Assembly: GCF_001866645.1 (NCBI RefSeq)
Contig: NZ_MLYP01000023.1
Coordinates: forward strand, 19,501-83,500
Reading direction: 5' to 3'
Source of the DNA: Streptomyces colonosanans
GTDB lineage: Bacteria > Actinomycetota > Actinomycetes > Streptomycetales > Streptomycetaceae
DNA: 64,000 nt
A model generated the notes under the pieces. The model had not been told where the DNA came from and searched no databases. It was given only the letters and a program-made list of their open reading frames with translations. Made by a program: the position numbers and the translations under genes. Positions within the stretch are counted from its first letter, which is position 1, and every line of letters starts with the position of its first letter. This document shows positions 58,038 to 64,000 of the stretch, piece by piece.

Positions 58038-58539
58038 CCGGTCGTCCCGGTCGACCAGGAGCACGAGGTTGCGCTGGGGGTTGCGCCTATCTGTTGCGCT
58101 GGATGTTGCGCCAAGGGTTGCGCTAGGTGTTGCGCGGCCCGCAGGACCGTCTCCGTGTCCGCGCAGGTCACCACGCCGTTTTGCCGTGGTCGGCCTGCTG
58201 ACATCCCCGTTGCGGCTGCTCTGCCCATGTCCCTTGGCTGGAGTGAAGGAGGAAGGGACGGGCGGGATGGGCGGCGCGGCCGCGGCCGGGGATCGGGGCG
58301 CGCTCAGCCGGTTGCGCGTCGGCCGGGGCCGCCGCGCTCCGCCGCCCGTCAGGCTGGCGCCGACCCCGGGGCAGGCACCGATGCACGGGGTTGATCGGCA
58401 TGGTTTCAGCCACTGCATCTGATTGCCCGGCGGGTCCCGGACAGCTGCGGGTACGGTCGATCGGTTTGACGGCTGGCGGTGGCTGCCGGTGGGAAGTGTC
58501 CGGTCGGCGTGTCGTCGCATCGCGGGTGGGGGTGGTTCG
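58038..58539. other. Noncoding subtelomeric gap with TTGCGC iterons
   Basis: About 500 bases without a convincing gene. The first part holds six TTGCGC repeats at 12-13 bp spacing (58069-58135). The rest is GC-rich with no clear structure. Confidence 0.6.
58069..58135. repeat. Six TTGCGC iterons
   Basis: TTGCGC starts at 58069, 58081, 58094, 58106, 58118 and 58130. The spacing (12, 13, 12, 12, 12) is near one helical turn. It lies about 5.8 kb from the telomere. Confidence 0.8.
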
Positions 58540-59085
58540 GTGGGCAGCACCGAGCAGAAGATCGAGGAGCAGTTCGCGCAACTTCAGCAGAAGGTCGGCG
58601 CTCGCCATGCCGAGGTCCTGAAGCACGACGTCGACGACGACCAGTTCGCGGTGGAGTACGCCCGGCTGGTGAACTCCACCAGCAAGCTGGTGGAGTTCGA
58701 GAAGACGATTCCCGAGCGGCTTGCCGAACCCGAGCGCAGACGCAGTGAGCGCATCGTGACGTGGTCCTGGCGCGGCCAGGCGGCCGTCGGCGCGGTGTTG
58801 ATCGCGCTCGTCTTCGTCCTCGACCGCTCGACCTGGTGGTTGGTCCTGCTGGGTCCGCACTTCCTGGGAACGGTGGCCGGCTGCTTCCAGAAGGCCGATG
58901 CCGAACAGCACCGTGACCGCCGCTTCGGAGCCATTGGACTGCACGTGGTCGCGCTCCTGATGGCCCTCATCAGCCTGAGCGTGATCAGCCGGTGGTTCAT
59001 CATCGCCGCCGCCGTGGGCTGGATGCTCGTCGCCGGGTCCTCGATGGACAACACGGGCGCCGACCCGAAGGGGGCGCGGCGGTGA
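58540..59085 (+). CDS. Membrane protein with coiled-coil N-terminus
   Basis: This 181-residue protein starts at GTG 58540. Residues 1-70 are a charged coiled coil, followed by transmembrane helices at about 82-115 and 130-165. It overlaps the next gene (GTGA). Confidence 0.65.
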   Translation: MGSTEQKIEEQFAQLQQKVGARHAEVLKHDVDDDQFAVEYARLVNSTSKLVEFEKTIPERLAEPERRRSERIVTWSWRGQAAVGAVLIALVFVLDRSTWWLVLLGPHFLGTVAGCFQKADAEQHRDRRFGAIGLHVVALLMALISLSVISRWFIIAAAVGWMLVAGSSMDNTGADPKGARR

Positions 59086-60044
59086 GCGACGACTACAGCT
59101 ACCAGGTCCGCCGTCTGGAGACCCGGACCGGCGGGATGGAGCACGAGCTGCACTCGCTGCGTTCGAAGCTGGGGGAGGTCGAAGACCTCGACTACGAGCT
59201 GCGCGACATCCGGAGCGGCATCCGCAGCCTCGAGGACGACCTCAGCACCGTCCGCAACGACCTCACCGAGCTGGACGACGACGTACGCGGCCACATCCAG
59301 GACACGGATCAGTCCCTCAAACGGCTGACCGGCCGCGTCCAGGCCCTCGAAGCCCACCTGCTCGCCGCGGGCGGCGCCCCACTCGCCGACCTCGACACCA
59401 TCGACCCGGAGTGGAAGAAGCTGGCCAGGACCGCCAACCACGGCTGGCACGTGCGCTCCGGCCTGCTCCACAGACACCAGCGCGAGGCCCACCGCCTAAA
59501 GGTCCGCGAGTACGAAGGCGCGGTCGCCGAACGCGACGAACACCGTGACAAGGTGGTGGAGGCCGCTGGCATCCTGGCCGGTCAGCCGCGCACGTCCCGC
59601 GAGTTCAAGCAGGCCGTCATGGACTTCGGCATGTCCCGCACCCTCGCCGCAAGCCACGATCAGCGAGCCCGGCAACTGGCCGGCCCCGCCCAGACCGCCC
59701 AGGCCGCACTGGCCCAGGACGACACTCTCAGGCAGGCGAAAGCGTCGCTGATCGAGCAGGGCGACAAGGCGGAGAGGAAGCTTAACTGGCTGTTGCGCGG
59801 CCGTCTGGCCGACGCGATCCGCGACCGCGCCCTGCTGCCCATGTGGTTCGTGACCGTGCTCGGTCCCGTGCCGCCGGCGCACAAGACGCAGGAGTGGATG
59901 GACCTCGCCACCCAGGTCCTGGCCTACCGGGTCACTTACGGGATCACGGACCAGGCCGTCGCGCTCGGACCGGCGCCCGACGAGTACGTGCAGCGCCGCA
60001 CCGAGTGGTACGGCGAACTCACCAAGGACCTGCGCCGCTGGTAG
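59082..60044 (+). CDS. Coiled-coil protein coupled to the membrane protein
   Basis: This 320-residue protein starts at GTG 59082, overlapping the previous stop. Residues 1-95 are a coiled coil (LETRTGGMEHELHSLRSKL, LEDDLSTVRNDLTELDDDV); the rest is a helical globular part. The two proteins probably form a membrane complex. Not recognised. Confidence 0.65.
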   Translation: MSDDYSYQVRRLETRTGGMEHELHSLRSKLGEVEDLDYELRDIRSGIRSLEDDLSTVRNDLTELDDDVRGHIQDTDQSLKRLTGRVQALEAHLLAAGGAPLADLDTIDPEWKKLARTANHGWHVRSGLLHRHQREAHRLKVREYEGAVAERDEHRDKVVEAAGILAGQPRTSREFKQAVMDFGMSRTLAASHDQRARQLAGPAQTAQAALAQDDTLRQAKASLIEQGDKAERKLNWLLRGRLADAIRDRALLPMWFVTVLGPVPPAHKTQEWMDLATQVLAYRVTYGITDQAVALGPAPDEYVQRRTEWYGELTKDLRRW

Positions 60045-60073
60045 CCCGCGTGGGTGTGCAGCTCCACACGTAC

Positions 60074-60104
60074 GAGACCCCGGGCATCTGCGGCCCGGGG
60101 TCTC
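60074..60104. terminator. Bidirectional terminator
   Basis: GAGACCCCGGG pairs perfectly with CCCGGGGTCTC across a nine-base loop, between convergent genes 59082-60044 and 60154-62829. Confidence 0.8.
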
Positions 60105-60153
60105 TCTGTGCTCTGGGATGTCCGACCGGTTCAACGACCCGCCGACGCGAGCG

Positions 60154-62829
60154 TCACGCCCACTCCACGCCCAGCTCCCGCAGGGCGGCCAGCTGGTCCT
60201 GGGCGAGCTTGTCCCGCCTCGATTTGGTGTTCGAGACCCACACACCCAGTTTCACGGTCACCGGCTCCGCCTCGCCGTCGACCGCGATCTCTTCGCTGTG
60301 ACCCCTCGGCACCGGCCGGTCCGCGCCTTCCCGTTCCGCCCACTGCGCGAGCGCCGCCAGGCCCCGCTGGAACGCCTGCGATGCCTTGCCCTGCCCCTTC
60401 GTCGCACCCTTGGAGGCCGGTGCGGGAGACGGCGCCTCCACGGGCGTGACGCCCAACTGGGACAGTCGCTCCTGCTGCTCGGGCAGGAGCCGCGCCCAGA
60501 TGGCCGGCTGGGCCTGCTGCTGGAGCCACTTGCCGATGTCGTCGCCGTCCATCAGCACGCCGGGTGCGATGTCGGGCAGCTGGCCGTCGGCGTCGACCAG
60601 GTCGGCGAGCACCCGGTAGTGGCGCTGCCAGTCCAGCGGCCACGGGCAGTCCCAGTCCGGGTCGATCTCCGTCAGCTGCGCCGCGCGCACGGCGGCCCGC
60701 TCTGAGTCCTTGCCCAGGCCGTTCTTCGCTCCCTTCCGCCGGAGGTTGGCCATGTGCTGCCCGACGGGCACCATCGCCTCGCCCTCGCCCCACACCGCGT
60801 CCTGACGCGGCGCGAGGTGCCCGGTCGCCCGCCGGTAGGACCGCAGCGCGGCGAGCTTGGCCTCCCACGCTTCCTCGCCCGGCTCCCAGACCATCCCGGC
60901 CTCCGGCGCGTCCAGGAGGACCTTGCGCCGGTCCTCCAGCTCCCCGGCCCGCAGCGCCTTCCTCTGCTGGTGGACCCATCGGCCAAGCGGGAAATCCTTC
61001 GTGACCCCCACTTCCACCTCGACGTCGTAGGGCACGGCGTAGACGCCGGTGATCTCGTTCTCCGCCCGCCACCGCAGCAGCGCCTGGTAGCCCTCCAGCC
61101 ACACCAGCGATTCCGGCCGGTAGACCCGGGTGCGCAGAAACGCCGCGATCGTCGCCGCGTCCCGGGGAGAGGAGAAGTGGAGCAGGGCCGACTCGGCAGC
61201 GGCGTCGGTGTCGTCCTGCTCCTGGTCCCCGCCGCCGCCCTCGCCGCCGGCCCCGACGATCTGACCGTCCTCATCGCGCTGGACATGGACCTTGCGCTTG
61301 CCGCTGGTGAGGGCGCGGGAGGCGAGCTGCTCGACCAGGCGCTCATCATGCGAGCGCAGGCCCTGAAGGACCGCTACAAGGGGGCGGAACGAGGCGCTGG
61401 CGACCATGTCGGTCGGGTCCTCGCCGGGCTCCAGAAACACCGGCACGATGATCCTGGCCACCTTCGTGCTGCCGTCCTTGTTGAGCCTCAGCGCCCGGCC
61501 GATGTTCTGCACGATCTCCACCTGCGAGCCGCGGGTGTCCGCGAAGCAGATCGCTTCCACGCCCCGCTCGCCGGTGATGTCCACGCCCTCCCCGAGCACG
61601 CGAACGCTGGCGAGGAAGGCGCGGTGCACCCGGCGCCCGGCAGCGTCGATGCCGTTGGCGAACTGCCTGATGACCTCGCGCCGCTCGGTCACGAGGTGGT
61701 CGCCGCACAGCCACGCCGACCACACCCGGTCCGGCGGGACGTGTCGGCCGGCCTCGAGCTCGTAGAACTCCGCGTCGATGGAGGACTTCGGCAGCTTGTC
61801 GGCGGCGGCCAGATCGTCGTCGGTGGCGTCGTTGACGTACAGCTCGGCAGCGGTCTCCGGCAGCTTCTCCGCGAACGCGGCGGCCTCCTCCACTTTCTGG
61901 TGGAACGTCATGACGGTCTTGAGGTTCCACTTCGCTGCGTGCTCCAGGAGCGCGGTCTGCAGGAGCGCCAGGCGCCGCCCGCGCCGCGCCTCTTCGGACT
62001 CCCCGATCACGGGGGAGGGGTCGCGGATCTCCAGGACGTCGATCTCGAACCCGGCGAGGATCTCGCGCTCGATCGCCTCCGACAGCCCGAGCTCCGCGAG
62101 CCACGCACCGTACGTGCCCTCCGGGTCATCAGCCATGGTCGCGATCTCCGCCTCCTGGCCCTCAGCAGCCTTCTGCGGGCGGGCCGCGGCGAGGATGCGC
62201 GGGGTCGCAGTGAGGTAGAGCCGGAAGTCCGCCGGGATCCGCTGGTTGTCGTGGATCGCTGCCCACGGCCTCCCAAGATCACCAGTGGTGCCGTGCGCCT
62301 CATCCACGATGGCGAGGTCGAAGCCGCTCATGCGCTGGCCGTACAGGCGGTCTCCGCCCGCCAGAGCGGCCTCCAGCGGCCCGCGAACCTTCCGCTGGCC
62401 CTCGGGTGCGTCGATGTCCTCGCGGTCCACCAGGGAGGCGTACGTGGCGAACACGACCACCGGCCCGGACCCGGCCCACAGGGCGAGCTGGATCGGGTTG
62501 GTGGTGGTCCGCACGCCCAGCTCCTTGAGCACCGGGTCGTTCTCCAGCGAGCACACCGCGACCATCGGGGCCCGGTGACCGACCAGCCGCCACGCCTGGG
62601 CGGTCTGCGCGAGCAGGTCCAGAGTGGGCACGGTCACGAGGATCCGGCCGTCCGCGAAGCTCTCCAGCGCGCACGCGGCGGCCGTGATCGTCTTGCCCGA
62701 GCCGGTCGCTGACACGATCGTGCCCCGGGCACCCTGCGGGGGCACAGATGACCTTGCAGGGAATCCCACCCACCTGCGAAACGCGGAGCGCTGATCGACC
62801 TGGTGTCCCTTGAGCTGAATCGCTGACAT
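60154..62829 (-). CDS. Superfamily 2 helicase with helicase-associated repeats (TtrA-like)
   Basis: This 891-residue protein is a DEAD/DEAH-type helicase: Walker A ATGSGKT at 41-47, DEAH at 176-179, LTATP at 206-210 and the arginine-finger motif QNIGRALR at about 460-470. The C-terminal third has about four helicase-associated repeats, each with a W at the start and a DPDW- or LGV-type end (LTEIDPDW, LSQLGVTP, LRELGVEW). In Streptomyces linear replicons a helicase gene of this type (ttrA) lies next to the telomere and is needed for transfer in SLP2; position and domain layout agree here. ATG 62829 has GGGGAGG upstream. Confidence 0.8.
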   Translation of the reverse strand: MSAIQLKGHQVDQRSAFRRWVGFPARSSVPPQGARGTIVSATGSGKTITAAACALESFADGRILVTVPTLDLLAQTAQAWRLVGHRAPMVAVCSLENDPVLKELGVRTTTNPIQLALWAGSGPVVVFATYASLVDREDIDAPEGQRKVRGPLEAALAGGDRLYGQRMSGFDLAIVDEAHGTTGDLGRPWAAIHDNQRIPADFRLYLTATPRILAAARPQKAAEGQEAEIATMADDPEGTYGAWLAELGLSEAIEREILAGFEIDVLEIRDPSPVIGESEEARRGRRLALLQTALLEHAAKWNLKTVMTFHQKVEEAAAFAEKLPETAAELYVNDATDDDLAAADKLPKSSIDAEFYELEAGRHVPPDRVWSAWLCGDHLVTERREVIRQFANGIDAAGRRVHRAFLASVRVLGEGVDITGERGVEAICFADTRGSQVEIVQNIGRALRLNKDGSTKVARIIVPVFLEPGEDPTDMVASASFRPLVAVLQGLRSHDERLVEQLASRALTSGKRKVHVQRDEDGQIVGAGGEGGGGDQEQDDTDAAAESALLHFSSPRDAATIAAFLRTRVYRPESLVWLEGYQALLRWRAENEITGVYAVPYDVEVEVGVTKDFPLGRWVHQQRKALRAGELEDRRKVLLDAPEAGMVWEPGEEAWEAKLAALRSYRRATGHLAPRQDAVWGEGEAMVPVGQHMANLRRKGAKNGLGKDSERAAVRAAQLTEIDPDWDCPWPLDWQRHYRVLADLVDADGQLPDIAPGVLMDGDDIGKWLQQQAQPAIWARLLPEQQERLSQLGVTPVEAPSPAPASKGATKGQGKASQAFQRGLAALAQWAEREGADRPVPRGHSEEIAVDGEAEPVTVKLGVWVSNTKSRRDKLAQDQLAALRELGVEWA

Positions 62830-62866
62830 TTCCTTGCCTCCCCGAGCGCTGAATTCCTGTGGTCTT

Positions 62867-63556
62867 TCAGAGGGCCGCGTGCGGAATGCAGGCCGCGCCC
62901 AAGTCGTTCCAGATCGACGCATCCGCCTTGTGCCAGCCGCCTGGCTTTCCGTCCTTGAAGGGCGGCTTGTCGTCCGGGTCGTAGTGCCCGGCATCGAGCG
63001 TGCAGACGGTGACGTCTCCGTCCGCGTTCACCGTCCGCGCGGTGCACAGACCGCCGGCCTCACCCAGCGCCTCCAGCACCCGGCGCCGCGCCGTGGTGTG
63101 CGGATGGGTGCCCGGCAGCACCGCCTCCCGGACGAACCTCTCCAGCCGGACCAGGTCCGCCCGCTCACGCTGCCTCACATCCGCGATATGTACGGCCAGT
63201 TCAGCGGCCCCGACCGACCGGCCGCCGCGCCGGGACCACTCCCGGTCCGCGATGCCCACCAGGGCCTCGCTCACCGCCGTCACGCCTTCATCCCAGCCGT
63301 CCGAGAACAGCGGGCCCCGAGAGGCCGGCGCCATGCCGCCCAGCTCCACCACCTGGCACTGCGCCCCGGCGACCGCCCCGGCCTCCAGCGCGGCCACCAG
63401 GTCGTCCGCCTCGCTCGCGGGCACACCCTGCGCCTCCAGGAGCGCGAACACCTTCAACCGGGCGTTCACGCACGCCGTCTGGTACTGCGTCACCCGGCGC
63501 ACGGAATCGCTGCTCAGCGCGGGATCAGGTCCGATAGATTCGTGGTGACCGGTCAT
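62867..63556 (-). CDS. Hypothetical telomere-proximal protein
   Basis: This 229-residue protein is the last gene before the telomere and is probably co-transcribed with the helicase 37 bases downstream. It is largely helical, with the late segment CTLDAGHYDPDDKPPFKDGK containing Cys and His that could bind metal. ATG 63556 has AGAGGAA upstream; an earlier ATG at 63643 lies inside an inverted repeat and is less likely. Confidence 0.65.
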   Translation of the reverse strand: MTGHHESIGPDPALSSDSVRRVTQYQTACVNARLKVFALLEAQGVPASEADDLVAALEAGAVAGAQCQVVELGGMAPASRGPLFSDGWDEGVTAVSEALVGIADREWSRRGGRSVGAAELAVHIADVRQRERADLVRLERFVREAVLPGTHPHTTARRRVLEALGEAGGLCTARTVNADGDVTVCTLDAGHYDPDDKPPFKDGKPGGWHKADASIWNDLGAACIPHAAL

Positions 63557-63633
63557 CTGCGGTCGTTCCTCTCGGAATTCCGGGGAGTTCCCGGGTGGTT
63601 GGGGGGTGTCTCGTGTTTCCGCCAACGGTACAT

Positions 63634-63654
63634 GCTGCATCAACCTGATGCAGC
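63634..63654. promoter_or_regulatory. Inverted repeat upstream of the telomere-proximal operon
   Basis: GCTGCATCA and TGATGCAGC are perfect 9-bp arms with an ACC spacer, 78 bp upstream of ATG 63556. It is a good candidate operator. Confidence 0.65.
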
Positions 63655-63699
63655 GATTACACTAGAACCCGACACGAACGAGCGACCCCTTCCCTTCGT

Positions 63700-64000
63700 A
63701 GCCAGCTTGAGTCCGCGCCAGCGGGCCCCAATGGCCCTGGAGGCGCAGCCGGAGGGACCGTCAAACGGGGGAGCGCAGCGGACCCGCCCGACCGGGCTGG
63801 AGTGAAACGGAAGCCCGGTAGCGGGACGCAGTCCCGCCCGTTCCGGGAGCGCAGCGGACGGAGCATCAACCCGCTTGCGCAGCAAGCGGGTTGGGCGGGA
63901 GGCGCAGCCTCCCGCAGGCGCTCACGCGGAGCGGGAGCGCAACACCCGTGCGCAGCACGGGTGTTCGCTTGCACATCGCGCAGCGATGTGGTACCCGCTC
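63700..64000. repeat. Streptomyces-type telomere, right end
   Basis: At least five palindromes with GCA loops follow one another: GCGGGAC-GCA-GTCCCGC (63821-63837), AACCCGCTTGC-GCA-GCAAGCGGGTT (63868-63892), GCGGGAGGC-GCA-GCCTCCCGC (63895-63915), AACACCCGTGC-GCA-GCACGGGTGTT (63941-63965) and CACATCGC-GCA-GCGATGTG (63972-63990), with an imperfect one at 63918-63940. Read inward from the right, GAGCGGGTACCACATCGC matches the archetypal Streptomyces telomere as I remember it (CCCGCGGAGCGGGTACC first), so about six bases of the true end may be missing. These hairpins guide terminal-protein-primed end patching. Confidence 0.92.

Noticed and set aside
60754..62712. A 652-codon rightward frame opposite the helicase
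   Set aside because: The leftward frame has all helicase motifs; the rightward one is a shadow.
1..64000. tRNA or rRNA genes
   Set aside because: I saw no cloverleaf with a TTCGA-type T arm and CCA-like end, and no rRNA-like sequence, in the gene-free stretches. A tRNAscan run would settle it.
1..64000. Tap and Tpg telomere-capping genes
   Set aside because: No protein of the expected type (Tpg about 185 residues, Tap about 740) was recognised; they may lie outside the window.
1..64000. Insertion sequences or transposases
   Set aside because: No DDE or HUH transposase and no terminal inverted repeats with target duplications were seen.

Overview
The window is very GC-rich, uses GTG and TTG starts freely, carries many genes of Streptomyces type (WhiB, DUF397-era regulator pairs, spread-type membrane proteins) and ends in a run of palindromes with GCA loops that match my memory of the conserved Streptomyces telomere. 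I read it as the right-hand ~64 kb of a conjugative linear plasmid of Streptomyces or a close relative. The physical end probably lies only a few bases beyond position 64000.

Layout. 0-3.8 kb: a leftward operon with a DciA/DUF721-like helicase-loader relative and a winged-helix protein, preceded by a striking array of six hairpins sharing a TTGTCA loop (3514-3735). 3.8-7.8 kb: accessory metabolic and regulatory genes (small XRE protein, NAD-binding dehydrogenase, guanylate-kinase-like protein, XRE-kinase fusion, GntR repressor with an operator cluster). 8-22.5 kb: one long rightward block with WhiB, coiled-coil/membrane proteins, the FtsK-like transfer ATPase (traB type) and small spread-like membrane proteins. 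22.6-37.4 kb: an endonuclease VII-like gene and a small regulator, then a rightward block of about 20 mostly hypothetical genes including a plasmid DNA polymerase III beta clamp (dnaN), two RapZ-C-like proteins, a P-loop kinase and a nucleotide-binding protein fused to a DnaX-like tail. Several genes here are followed by the same structured intergenic element. 37.5-40.2 kb: parAB with five copies of a 16-bp palindrome, three of them inside the parB coding sequence. 40.3-42.2 kb: two tandem Mrr-like nuclease paralogues. 42.4-50.4 kb: a decayed relaxase copy, a three-gene XRE/DUF6879 regulatory operon and a kinase/acetyltransferase operon. 51.1-56.6 kb: an intact MobF relaxase, its small partner, a repeat-dense candidate oriT and a replication-relaxation family gene. 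56.8-64 kb: subtelomeric genes, six TTGCGC iterons, a TtrA-like helicase and the telomere.

How it fits together. Conjugation is supplied by the relaxase at 51 kb and the transfer ATPase plus spread genes at 11-22 kb. Partition is supplied by parAB and its palindromes. Replication help may come from the DciA-like protein, the beta clamp and the DnaX-tail fusion. The terminal proteins Tap and Tpg were not seen here and may lie outside the window. The candidates I find most likely to be new are the TTGTCA hairpin array, the repeated intergenic RNA-like element, the DnaX-tail fusion and the Mrr-like gene pair. All calls rest on reading the sequence; no database search was run.
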